Shown piece after piece: positions 45,044-53,662 of a stretch of 64,000 nucleotides of DNA. A program made the translations under genes and the position numbers. Within the stretch, counting starts at the first letter, position 1. Each line of letters starts with the position of its first letter. Location of the stretch: the NCBI RefSeq assembly GCF_030547185.1, contig NZ_JAUOQR010000007.1, positions 124,001 to 188,000 of the forward strand. Direction: 5' to 3'. The notes beneath the pieces are model-generated. The model did not search any database. It was not told where the DNA came from and saw only the letters and a program-made list of their open reading frames with translations. The DNA comes from Neptuniibacter sp. 1_MG-2023 (GTDB lineage: Bacteria > Pseudomonadota > Gammaproteobacteria > Pseudomonadales > Balneatricaceae).

Positions 45044-46615
45044 TTAATACTTTTCTTCATTGGGTATAGTTAGCCAGAATGTAAAAACACTGCCCTTATT
45101 GGGTTTACTTGATACAGTGATGGAACCTCCCATCATTTCGGCATAGTGTTTTGCTATAGCCAGTCCTAGCCCTGTGCCTCCATACTTGCGTTTTACACTT
45201 CCATCGACCTGTTTGAACTTATTAAATACTTGAGCAAGCTGTTCTTTAGGAATACCTATCCCTGTATCGGCGACTTCCCAATAGATTTTATTTTGATCCA
45301 GATAACACTTAAGAGAGATCTCTCCCTGCTCTGTGAATTTGCAGGCATTTGATAATAGGTTGAGTAGTATTTGTTGAATCTTTTCTTTGTCTACATTTAA
45401 GTAAAGATCCCCAGAAGGGTGGTCGATGGTGAAACGATTTTTATTTTTTGCGGCCAGTGGACGTATAGTATTTTCAGTCTCTTTGATTAGATCGGTGAGT
45501 GAGCATTGCTGTGCGCTCAGATCCATTTTACCGGCTTCACATTTAGCTAAATCTAAGATGGCGTTAATTAGGTTTAAAAGCCGCTGTGAAGAATGTAAGG
45601 CTGAATTAAGGTCCTCAACTTGAGTGTCAAATTCAGGATGTATTTCAAGCTCTTCTGTAACCAATTCAATATAACTAGTTACAGCTTGTAGAGGAGTGCG
45701 TAGTTCGTGACTGATATTGGCGAGGAACTCCGATTGAGTCCTCATAGCAACTAATGCTGTATCACGCGCGGCGACTAGTTCATGAGTACGGACTTCAACT
45801 TCAGATTCAAGGCCTGTGTTTAATTCTATGAGCTTGTTTTCTTGCTGCTCTAAGGAGTTCATCATGGCATTGAAGCTTCTCGCCATTTGTTGAACTTCTC
45901 TAGGCCCTTCAATTTCTGCAACTAGATGATCGCCTGAGGTTTGTGCCTCATTCATCGTTTCAGATAGTTTGGAAAGGGGGCTTGTTAGATGACGAAGCCC
46001 TCTATTTAAGAGCCAGATTAACAGTATGGATATGATTAACGTGACGAGCAGATTGTAGATGATGAGGTTATTGATTAGCTTAACAAGGGACTCTTTGGAA
46101 ACTTTAATCATAACGTAACCAAGTAGCGATTTTGTATTGTTCTCTAAGCTGAATTCTTGAGCACCGCTATCGTTGCTTAATGGATCGGTATTTTCCAAGT
46201 AGACGGGAGCGGCAATAAACCAAGCGCTGCCTGTATTTTTGACTGTCGTGGCGGCGTTAATCGGGAACCAAAGATCTAAGTCGGAATTTTTCCAATCGAC
46301 ATCCCCTTGCTTAAGCAATAGATCTAGGCTGTCTGAGAAAATAGCGACACCAGTAACATCGTTGAAGCCTAGTACCTGGGATAGAGCGTCATGCGCATTT
46401 TCTTTGCTGGCAGTGATCAAGGAGAGCACGCTGAGATGGGCTAAGTTATCAGCTATGCGTAATGAATTTTGCTGCAGAACTTGTCGGGATTGATTATACG
46501 AGACCCATACTGCGGTTACTGAGCTGGTAATAGAGAGTAGGCAGATAGATATAATCAGAAACAAGAGCAGTTGCTGCCAAATACTTTTATGTCTGTGTCG
46601 ACCAAAAAATATCAT
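45044..46615 (-). CDS. membrane sensor histidine kinase (orphan)
   Basis: 523 residues. TM1 at about 15-38, an extracytoplasmic domain of about 135 residues beginning with SYNQSRQVLQQNSLRIADNLAHLS (reminiscent of CHASE8-type sensors), TM2 at about 182-204, HAMP (about 206-258), a coiled coil, H box FLANISHELRTPLQAV, N box, DTGIGIP and GTGLGLAIAKHYAEMMGG. It has no receiver and no adjacent regulator gene. It lies 9 nt after the binding-protein gene, suggesting that the binding protein presents a ligand to its sensor domain. The nearest plausible phosphoacceptor is the REC-GGDEF-EAL protein of the same locus. Confidence 0.9.
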   Translation of the reverse strand: MIFFGRHRHKSIWQQLLLFLIISICLLSITSSVTAVWVSYNQSRQVLQQNSLRIADNLAHLSVLSLITASKENAHDALSQVLGFNDVTGVAIFSDSLDLLLKQGDVDWKNSDLDLWFPINAATTVKNTGSAWFIAAPVYLENTDPLSNDSGAQEFSLENNTKSLLGYVMIKVSKESLVKLINNLIIYNLLVTLIISILLIWLLNRGLRHLTSPLSKLSETMNEAQTSGDHLVAEIEGPREVQQMARSFNAMMNSLEQQENKLIELNTGLESEVEVRTHELVAARDTALVAMRTQSEFLANISHELRTPLQAVTSYIELVTEELEIHPEFDTQVEDLNSALHSSQRLLNLINAILDLAKCEAGKMDLSAQQCSLTDLIKETENTIRPLAAKNKNRFTIDHPSGDLYLNVDKEKIQQILLNLLSNACKFTEQGEISLKCYLDQNKIYWEVADTGIGIPKEQLAQVFNKFKQVDGSVKRKYGGTGLGLAIAKHYAEMMGGSITVSSKPNKGSVFTFWLTIPNEEKY

Positions 46616-46624
46616 CAATATGCC

Positions 46625-47584
46625 CTAGAATCTGGATTGAGGAAAAGTTTGATAAAAAGAGTTTTTCATTGTTGCGTTATATTCTAAGCCTAGGTGGGAG
46701 GCGGTTCTCAAGTTCACACCCACTTGTCGAGTAAGGGATAGTTCTACACCAGGGCCTTTCTCTCCCTCCTTCATGTTTGCCACCATGCGGGCCAAACGGG
46801 AGCCATCCTGAATATTGTCAGGGAAAAGGGTAAAAAGGAAACCACGGCGGACGTGGCCCGGTTTACTCGAAAAAACGACAAAGTTTCTATCCCAAGATTC
46901 GCGCAGTAATAGGGGCAATATGACGTTTTCGTTAGCAGTGGTCGTATCTAACGGCAACCAAATAGCATCAGTCAGGCTGTCCGCTTCTTGCAATATTGTT
47001 TGATAGCGCTCAACGGCCTCACCTAAATCAGCAACTTTAGCGGTAATGAGCTTTAGCTTCTTTTTGGCGGCTGCGCGTTGTGCTTTTTCAATCAGCCATT
47101 CACTTTGGTCTGTGTATACCACGTGAACTTGGCGAGTGTTTGGCGATAGTATTTTTAATTGATCAAACAGGTTTGCAGGATCAGCGATTAAGCTGACACC
47201 TGATATATCGTTGGGTCTTATAGGTAGAGCCCCCGTCACAAAAGGGTATTTTCCTCGGAGGGTATTGTTGTATGCATAACCTCTGCGTCCTAAAGTGATA
47301 ACTCGGTCAACACCATCGGTGTCCATTTTGTTTAGCAGGGCATCGGGCGCTAGAGGTTTATCTATAGAGTATTTAATCACTTTCCCTACATGCTGAGTTT
47401 CAATCCCTTCAATTATTTGTTCAAAAACCTGTTGGTAGGGTGGTGGTAGATCGGGGTATATAACCGCAAGCGTTGCCGCCGCTAATGGATAGCTGAGAAA
47501 GGTTAAGCATAAGGCTATACAGGGCAAGAGCCATCGACAGATGAGTTGCTTAGGTCTATAAAAAATCCGTTTAATTCTTGCCAT
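46625..47584 (-). CDS. ABC-type periplasmic substrate-binding protein (ABC_sub_bind-like)
   Basis: 319 residues. A basic N-terminus and a hydrophobic helix end in LSYPLAAA, a likely signal peptide. The mature domain shows PPYQQVFEQIIEGIE, DRVITLGRRGYAYN, PNDISGVSLIADP and NTRQVHVVYTDQSEW, the pattern of PF04392-type two-lobed binding proteins. No permease or ATPase gene is near, so it is more likely a sensory than a transport component. First gene of the operon with the kinase, TonB receptor and citrate-synthase-like pair. Confidence 0.83.
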   Translation of the reverse strand: MARIKRIFYRPKQLICRWLLPCIALCLTFLSYPLAAATLAVIYPDLPPPYQQVFEQIIEGIETQHVGKVIKYSIDKPLAPDALLNKMDTDGVDRVITLGRRGYAYNNTLRGKYPFVTGALPIRPNDISGVSLIADPANLFDQLKILSPNTRQVHVVYTDQSEWLIEKAQRAAAKKKLKLITAKVADLGEAVERYQTILQEADSLTDAIWLPLDTTTANENVILPLLLRESWDRNFVVFSSKPGHVRRGFLFTLFPDNIQDGSRLARMVANMKEGEKGPGVELSLTRQVGVNLRTASHLGLEYNATMKNSFYQTFPQSRF

Positions 47585-47954
47585 AAGCAGTGATTGGTCT
47601 GCATCTATTTTGTATGAGATTTAGAGGGAGGAAGGTAAAATTCAGATAGTCTTATTGCTTCCTATGGACCTAACGCGCACTTTTTTGCCAAGTATAACCT
47701 GAATTGATATTGATCTCGATAGGTAGGTTTAACGGTACAGATAAACCAAGGAAAGGAGGCTTTATACTGCTAAAAACTGTGTCTATTTTTGCATGGTAAG
47801 ATCAGACTAGGGTTGAGACAAATGAGGATGATCTATCTATAGACCTTGTCTGCTTTATTAGGCTATATGGTGTAAGAGACCCTCCGCGACACTGTAGATA
47901 TCAGAGGGCCTTTTAGTGACTATTTATAAGCCGATGATTATAAGCTAATCAGGT
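47585..47954. other. 370-bp intergenic region upstream of the sensor operon
   Basis: It serves as the upstream region of the minus-strand operon starting at 47584 and as the 3' side of the NTF2-like gene. A weak hairpin CCCTC / GAGGG (47880-47908) lies about 45 nt after the NTF2-like stop. GATATT-GATCTC-GATAGG (47706-47723) is a three-fold GAT hexamer array at 12 of 18 positions of a GATAAT-repeat Fur site, which is weak. No gene seen. Confidence 0.4.
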
Positions 47955-48833
47955 TTAAAATTTACCGTTGTTGTTTTTCCATGTGTCTTTGGTTGGTATT
48001 GCTTCGATGGTGTCCCAATGCTCGGCGATTTTTCCGTTTTCTACCCGAAAAAGGTCATAAAAAGATGTGTGTTGCTCTGCGAAACTGCCTTCGCTCACCA
48101 CTAAAACAAAGTTACCTTCTCCCAGAACGTGGTGGACTTTTTCATACTTCATCTGAATACCTTGTTTTGCAAGGGCTTCCAATGCTGCCCCTAATCCAGA
48201 TAAACCATCGGCAATATTAGGGTTATGTTGAATATAGTGGTCACCATTAAAGTAACTTTGTAGTTTGCTCATTTCACCATTGAGTAAAATATCAGTCACA
48301 AAGTTTGTAACGAGCGTTTTGTTGGCTGCACTTTTGCTAAGGTCTGTTACCTCTAGAGCACCATCGATCATAGTACGACCACTCGGGTTTGTAGTTTTCG
48401 GTGTCTCTTGAAGGTTATCCCAATGTTCAACAATTAAATCATCTTCAAAACGGAAAATATCAAAACCTATTTTAGGTCCAAAGAAATTATATTCCGTATG
48501 GGTGAAAACGTAGTTACCGTCTTGGAATGCGCGGACTGTATTTACCTTCGCTGAGTTTGCCGGTAGGGCAGCTAATACCGCACCGAAACCGCTTAAACCA
48601 TCGGCAACTGCTAAGTTGTGTTGTGTATATTGGTTAGGGTTTATATAGGAGACAGGCTTTGATTCATTTGTCTCTATGCTTTTAAGCAAGTCGACCACTT
48701 TTTGTTTATAACTCATTTGCGTTTCTCCTGTTTCTGCCATTGTGTTGGATACGCATGTAGTGGCGAGTAATCCGGCGATTGCCGTGCAGCGTATGGTTTT
48801 GATCATTGTTGTTTTACTGTTTTTTAGGTTCAT
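47955..48833 (-). CDS. secreted tandem NTF2/SnoaL-like protein
   Basis: 292 residues with a signal peptide (MIKTIRCTAIAGLLATTCVSNTMA region; the methionine there could also be the start). The mature part is two related SnoaL-like domains: repeat 1 with YTQHNLAVADGLSGFGAVLAAL and FDIFRFEDDLIVEHWDNLQE, repeat 2 with YIQHNPNIADGLSGLGAALEAL and YDLFRVENGKIAEHWDTIEA. This is a clear internal duplication. Such domains often act on small hydrophobic compounds, but many are uncharacterised. Divergent from an AraC regulator, which is its likely controller. An in-frame TTG at 48848 is less likely. Confidence 0.8.
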   Translation of the reverse strand: MNLKNSKTTMIKTIRCTAIAGLLATTCVSNTMAETGETQMSYKQKVVDLLKSIETNESKPVSYINPNQYTQHNLAVADGLSGFGAVLAALPANSAKVNTVRAFQDGNYVFTHTEYNFFGPKIGFDIFRFEDDLIVEHWDNLQETPKTTNPSGRTMIDGALEVTDLSKSAANKTLVTNFVTDILLNGEMSKLQSYFNGDHYIQHNPNIADGLSGLGAALEALAKQGIQMKYEKVHHVLGEGNFVLVVSEGSFAEQHTSFYDLFRVENGKIAEHWDTIEAIPTKDTWKNNNGKF

Positions 48834-49005
48834 GTGGGTTATGTCCAAATAAGATAGAAACCGCTATTAGCTCGTGGTGTATTTATGTCTAGTTCTCTTC
48901 TTCTTTAGCTATCTTCTAAGAAATAGTGCCTTATGGAGAGGTAGCTATATTGTTTATAATGATCAAAATCGAGCGTTTATAAGAAATATGTGATTTAGGA
49001 AAGTG

Positions 49006-49890
49006 ATGAAGCCGATTAAACAGACCTCATTTGAAAATAAAGAACTAACCGCTTTAGGTATTGAGCCTATTCGGTTGGAAGATATGCGTGATAAGTTGCC
49101 AGCGGTTGCCGAGCGGCTTGAGTTTTACATATTGATATTAGTGACAGCAGGTAGCGGCAAGCATAGTGTGGATTTTGTTGAGTATGGGTTATCGACGGGC
49201 TCGTTGCTGTTTGTACGCCCAGGTCAGGTTCAGGAGTGGAGTGATTATGCTGAGTTAGATGCTGAAGTGGTGTTGATTGATCCTAAGTCGTTACCTTATG
49301 GCGATAATATGTATGCAGCGGATAGCAGCTTACTGGCACTTGATCGTTGGCAGAATTGCACTTTATTACCTAGCTTGCTTTATGATGACTTATTGGCTGC
49401 ATTGTTAAGACTAAGGCGGGATTTTGCTGCTTTTAATGGCTCTCAGTTGGATATTGCGTTGGTGAGGCATGAAGTATTAAGTATTTTGCTTCGTTTAGCC
49501 CGTTGGCAGGATCAGCTCTCATCAATGGTCAGCCTGCCTAGTCGATCACAAAAGACATACCAGCTTTTTATTCAGTTGTTAGAGCAACAATATACTGCGC
49601 AGCATAGTCTGAATTATTATGCGCAGCGTCTAGGTTATGCACAAAGCACTTTAAGTCGCGCCTGTCTGAAATATGAAGGGGTCTCTGCAAAAGTAGTTAT
49701 TGATCGGCGTATTGCTTTGGAGGCGCAGCGAATCTTAGCGCATAGCCGTGCATCGGTGGCTGAAGTGGGGTTTTATCTAGGCTTTAGTGAGACGACGAAC
49801 TTTATCAAATTCTTTAAACGTGTACTTGGCACAACCCCAAGCGTTTTTCAGCGCAATGCTCGGGGAAATCATAGCCCTGATCCTATATAG
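49006..49890 (+). CDS. AraC-family transcriptional regulator
   Basis: 294 residues. An N-terminal cupin-like sensing domain (VTAGSGKHSVDFVEYGLSTGSLLFVRPGQVQEW) and a C-terminal pair of helix-turn-helix motifs (HSLNYYAQRLGYAQSTLSRACLKYEG and ASVAEVGFYLGFSETTNFIKFFKRVLGTTPSVFQ). ATG 49006 is favoured after TTAGGAAAG. It is divergent from the NTF2-like gene and convergent with uvrD. Inducer unknown. Confidence 0.9.
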   Translation: MKPIKQTSFENKELTALGIEPIRLEDMRDKLPAVAERLEFYILILVTAGSGKHSVDFVEYGLSTGSLLFVRPGQVQEWSDYAELDAEVVLIDPKSLPYGDNMYAADSSLLALDRWQNCTLLPSLLYDDLLAALLRLRRDFAAFNGSQLDIALVRHEVLSILLRLARWQDQLSSMVSLPSRSQKTYQLFIQLLEQQYTAQHSLNYYAQRLGYAQSTLSRACLKYEGVSAKVVIDRRIALEAQRILAHSRASVAEVGFYLGFSETTNFIKFFKRVLGTTPSVFQRNARGNHSPDPI

Positions 49891-49906
49891 AATAGGGCTG
49901 TTTTTT
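49871..49906 (+). terminator. terminator after the AraC gene
   Basis: 6-bp stem AGCCCT (49873-49878) / AGGGCT (49894-49899), G, then six T (49901-49906). It overlaps the AraC stop codon and reaches the uvrD stop, so it separates the convergent genes. Confidence 0.7.
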
Positions 49907-52121
49907 ATATAGTTTGTAGATTGGCAAACCCAACCACTAACCATTTACTTCCTTCATAGTCGAAATTCACTTGCACTCGAGCTTTAGCACCAGACCCTTC
50001 AAAGTTTAGCACTGTACCTTCACCAAACTTACTGTGGTTTACGCGTTGTCCTAGCGCTAAATTGGTTTCAGGTATTGCGCTACTGCTTAGAGAACTACTG
50101 CCAAATAAGCTACTACCCGTGTCATCATTATTGTAACGGCTTGTCATTGGTCGGCTAACGCTAGCGTTGAGGCGCACCTCCTCAATCAGTTCATTTGGAA
50201 TCTCTTTAATGAAACGAGAGGGGCGGTTGTAATTATCTTGGCCGTGTAAGCGGCGGGATTCTGCATAAGTGATGTAGAGCTTCTGCATAGCACGGGTTAT
50301 ACCTACATAGCAGAGACGGCGCTCCTCTTCGAGGCGGCCAGGTTCCTCGATAGACATCTTGTGTGGAAAGAGACCTTCCTCAACCCCCGCTAAGAAGACT
50401 TGAGGGAATTCTAAGCCTTTGGCTGAATGTAAGGTCATTAACTGGACACTATCTTGGAAATCATCAGCTTGGGTATCGCCGGAGTCTAAGGCTGCCTGAT
50501 CTAAAAAGGCGGCGAGTGGAGAATTAAATTCCTCATCCAAAAACTCATCCCACTGACTGTTAAATTGTTTGGCAGCGGTAACGAGTTCTTCTAAATTTTC
50601 GATGCGCGACTGGGCTTTTTCGCCTTTCTCTTTTTGGTGATGTTCAATTAGCCCGGCGTGCTGGATAACATGTTCAGCTTGCTCATGGAGCAGGGTATCT
50701 TCGGTATCTTGGGCCATCTGATTGATTAAATCGATAAATGTTTGTAGGGCATTCGCTGCGCGAGGTGGCAAGCGTTTCAGCTCTACAATTTCATTTGAGG
50801 CGCGCCACATAGAGATCGATTGGCTGCGGGCATGTTCACGAATAATCTCTACTGTGCGAGTACCAATACCGCGGGTCGGCACATTAATAACACGCTCCAT
50901 GGAGGTGTCATCATCTCTATTGCTAAGTAAGCGTAGGTAAGAGAGTGCATTTTTAATCTCTAAGCGTTCATAAAAGCGTTGTCCGCCATAGATACGATAA
51001 GGAACACCGCTGCGAATCAGTGCTTCTTCAAGTACCCTTGATTGAGCATTAGAGCGATAGAGAATGGCACATTCTCTACGTACATTGCCATCTTGAACCC
51101 ATTTGCTAATCTGATCGACGATAAAGCGAGCTTCATCTTGCTCATTAAATGCAGAGTAGAGCGAGATAGCCTCACCTTCTCCTGCATCAGTGTGGAGTTC
51201 TTTCCCTAGACGGCCTTGGTTATTACGGATGACTTCATTGGCTGCACGTAGAATTGTTTCAGTCGAACGATAATTTTGCTCTAGCTTAATGGTTTCTGTG
51301 CCGGGGAAATGGATAGAAAGATTTTGAATATTTTCTATCTTTGCGCCACGCCAGCCATAGATGGATTGGTCATCATCACCCACCGCCATCAGTTTACGTT
51401 GCCCGCCGCATAGCATCTGTAACCATGCGTATTGGATACTGTTAGTGTCTTGAAATTCGTCTACAAGGAGGTAACGAAAGCGATCTTGATAATGGGCTAG
51501 AAGAGCGGGGTTTTTATCTCTCAGCAGCTCGAGTGAACGGAGTAGAAGCTCGCCAAAGTCGACCATGCCGCCTCGTTCACAAGCGGCTTCATAGGCTTGA
51601 TACATGGAAAGCATATTTCGGTCGGTTGGGTCATTACGCGGTTCAATATGTTTTGAGCGCAAGCCTTCATCTTTTTTATCGTTGATGTACCACTGGAATT
51701 GGCGCGCTGGCCAGCGCTTATCATCCAAGTTCATCTCTTTTGCTAGGCGCTTGATGACACGAAGCTGGTCATCGCTATCCATAATTTGGAAGTTTTCTTG
51801 TAACCCTGCATCTTGCCAGTGAGCACGTAATAAACGATGGGCTAGTCCATGGAACGTGCCAACCCACATGCCTTGAGGGTTAATGCCGAGCAGCTCCTCT
51901 ATTCGGCCACGCATCTCTTTGGCCGCTTTGTTGGTAAAGGTAACTGCCATAATCGAATAGGGTGACATCTTTTCGATCTGAATAAGCCATGCGATACGGT
52001 GGACCAGTACACGAGTTTTACCGGAACCCGCACCTGCAAGTACCAGTAGGTTCTGTACGGGAGCCGTTACTGCGCTACGCTGGGCATCATTTAGCGAATC
52101 GATTATATGGGTTACGTCCAT
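49905..52121 (-). CDS. uvrD: DNA helicase II UvrD
   Basis: 738 residues, superfamily 1A helicase. LNDAQRSAVTAPVQNLLVLAGAGSGKTRVLVHRIAWLI (Q motif and Walker A), VTFTNKAAKEMRGRI, the DEFQDTNSIQYAWLQ motif II, VGDDDQSIYGWRGA, LEQNYRST, and VQLMTLHSAKGLEFPQVFLAGVEEG. The beginning MDVTHIIDSLNDAQ and the C-terminal small barrel with GQRVNHSKFGEGTVLNFEGSG distinguish UvrD from Rep. Roles in nucleotide excision and mismatch repair are known for the family. Monocistronic. Confidence 0.96.
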   Translation of the reverse strand: MDVTHIIDSLNDAQRSAVTAPVQNLLVLAGAGSGKTRVLVHRIAWLIQIEKMSPYSIMAVTFTNKAAKEMRGRIEELLGINPQGMWVGTFHGLAHRLLRAHWQDAGLQENFQIMDSDDQLRVIKRLAKEMNLDDKRWPARQFQWYINDKKDEGLRSKHIEPRNDPTDRNMLSMYQAYEAACERGGMVDFGELLLRSLELLRDKNPALLAHYQDRFRYLLVDEFQDTNSIQYAWLQMLCGGQRKLMAVGDDDQSIYGWRGAKIENIQNLSIHFPGTETIKLEQNYRSTETILRAANEVIRNNQGRLGKELHTDAGEGEAISLYSAFNEQDEARFIVDQISKWVQDGNVRRECAILYRSNAQSRVLEEALIRSGVPYRIYGGQRFYERLEIKNALSYLRLLSNRDDDTSMERVINVPTRGIGTRTVEIIREHARSQSISMWRASNEIVELKRLPPRAANALQTFIDLINQMAQDTEDTLLHEQAEHVIQHAGLIEHHQKEKGEKAQSRIENLEELVTAAKQFNSQWDEFLDEEFNSPLAAFLDQAALDSGDTQADDFQDSVQLMTLHSAKGLEFPQVFLAGVEEGLFPHKMSIEEPGRLEEERRLCYVGITRAMQKLYITYAESRRLHGQDNYNRPSRFIKEIPNELIEEVRLNASVSRPMTSRYNNDDTGSSLFGSSSLSSSAIPETNLALGQRVNHSKFGEGTVLNFEGSGAKARVQVNFDYEGSKWLVVGFANLQTI

Positions 52122-52231
52122 TGCTGCTCTTAGTCACTGTATAAATAATCAGTGATGGATTATAACAGCTGCTATGGACTTTAATAGTAACTAAGGGGTG
52201 ATGTTAGGTAAGAATTAGGTGAAATGATCGG

Positions 52232-52280
52232 AAAAATAAGCCCCTTGAGATATTTCTTATCTCCTTGGTTGGGGCTTAAT
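52232..52280 (-). terminator. terminator after thrB
   Basis: Minus strand: outer stem TAAGCCCC / GGGGCTTA (52271-52278 and 52237-52244), inner stem GAGATA / TATCTC, followed by a run of T (TTATTTTTCC). It lies about 12 nt after the thrB stop. Confidence 0.8.
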
Positions 52281-52290
52281 TAGAGTGATG

Positions 52291-53250
52291 TTAATCAGGC
52301 AATTGGCTTGGGTTTTGGCGCCTAAATAGCAAAATACGTTTTAACTCATCCGGATTTTTTAGCTTTTGTTCGCTATTTTTATCTAGCCAAGGAATAAGCC
52401 GCGACAGCCAGAAACGCATGGCGGCCGTACAGCTAAGAATAGCCCAAGCTTCTCTATCCCCTTCAGTGAAGGGCCGAGCTTGATTGTAAGCCTTGAGTAG
52501 AGCCTCCTCCCGTTGGCGGTCAATTGAACCGTCGGGATTGCTACACCAATCATTGGCAACGATTGCCAGATCAAATAAGAGGAAGCCGGTAGCTGCGTTG
52601 TATAGATCTAATACGGCACTGACCTCTGTTCCCTGAAAGAGCACATTGTCATGGAAAAGATCGCCGTGGATTGTACCTACTTCGATGTTACTTGGGTTCT
52701 CTCTAAGTTGATCGAAGCGTAGAACTTCATCCTTGAGCAGTTTTTGATCTTCTACTGATAACTTAGGTGCAATCAGCTCGCTTTCCCTACGCCACCAGAA
52801 AACACCACGGTGTGCCTGTCGCTTTAAATAAAAGTCTCTGGCCGCAACGTGGAACTCGCCTAAAACTTTACCAATAGCCGCGCAGTGCTCAGGTGTTAGG
52901 TCTGTTTGCCCTACATGTTCGCCATAGAATCGTGGTTGGATGGCTGCCGGACGATTCTTTAGGCGCTTAAGGCCTATTCCGTTGCGATCTTGTATGGCGA
53001 AAGGCACGTCTATATGTCTATCAGATAGCCATTGGCACAGTTCAATAAAATAGGGGAGCTCTTCATGGTCAAGCTCTTCAAAGAGAGTAAGTACATACTC
53101 CCTTTCTGTGCCGTCTTTTATTAAAGATAGAAAATAGTTGGTATTTTCAATACCACCCTCAATGCCTTTAAAGCTGACGAGTGAACCCAGATCAAAGTCT
53201 GTTAGTAACTGGTTCAGGTCATCTTTATCTAATTGTGTATAAACAGCCAA
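52291..53250 (-). CDS. thrB: homoserine kinase ThrB (APH-fold type)
   Basis: 319 residues, aminoglycoside phosphotransferase fold, not the GHMP-type ThrB of E. coli. VSFKGIEGGIENTNYFLSL near the N-terminus, the catalytic loop TIHGDLFHDNVLFQG, and the metal site AVLDLYNAATGFLLFDLAIVANDWC identify the homoserine kinase found in Pseudomonas. It phosphorylates homoserine for threonine synthesis. It is 35 nt from the DUF2782 gene upstream, and both face away from polA, as in pseudomonads. Confidence 0.93.
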   Translation of the reverse strand: MAVYTQLDKDDLNQLLTDFDLGSLVSFKGIEGGIENTNYFLSLIKDGTEREYVLTLFEELDHEELPYFIELCQWLSDRHIDVPFAIQDRNGIGLKRLKNRPAAIQPRFYGEHVGQTDLTPEHCAAIGKVLGEFHVAARDFYLKRQAHRGVFWWRRESELIAPKLSVEDQKLLKDEVLRFDQLRENPSNIEVGTIHGDLFHDNVLFQGTEVSAVLDLYNAATGFLLFDLAIVANDWCSNPDGSIDRQREEALLKAYNQARPFTEGDREAWAILSCTAAMRFWLSRLIPWLDKNSEQKLKNPDELKRILLFRRQNPSQLPD

Positions 53251-53285
53251 AAGCGTTACTCAGATTGTGTTAGTGATTACTGAAA

Positions 53286-53564
53286 TTACCAGCGGAATAG
53301 TACCCATTTAGGGATTAGCATTTGCGATTCTTCTTGGCGGATAAAGTTGCCTTCACCCGGCGCAGGAACTAAGTAATATTCTTTGCCCTGTTTTGGAACC
53401 ACTTTAATCTCTTTTAGTTCGCCGTTTATACGGTACTCGTAGTAGGTTTTATCCGAGTCGTTGTAAATGGTGATCTGTGGTTCATTCTCATCTACAAGGG
53501 GAGGGACTTCCGCTTGCGCAAGAGGTGTAATCAATAATAAAGCAGCTAATATTAGCTTTTTCAT
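53286..53564 (-). CDS. DUF2782 family exported protein
   Basis: 92 residues. Signal peptide MKKLILAALLLITPLAQA, then a short domain with ITIYNDSDKTYYEYRINGELKEIKVVPKQGKEYYLVP and a conserved C-terminal PKWVLFRW, the DUF2782 pattern. Periplasmic, function unknown. The polA-DUF2782-thrB neighbourhood is conserved in pseudomonads and relatives. Confidence 0.88.
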   Translation of the reverse strand: MKKLILAALLLITPLAQAEVPPLVDENEPQITIYNDSDKTYYEYRINGELKEIKVVPKQGKEYYLVPAPGEGNFIRQEESQMLIPKWVLFRW

Positions 53565-53662
53565 AATGCATCCTTCTTTAAATATATGAAGACTTCTTCT
53601 TTAGGCGACTTAACTTATCGACTATGATCAGTCCCTTGATGATAACCAACTCGGATTTACAG

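Noticed and set aside
53624-53662. Thirteen extra N-terminal residues of DNA polymerase I
   Set aside because: The family starts a few residues before [15 protein letters not shown] 53663 fits better, although the longer form cannot be excluded.
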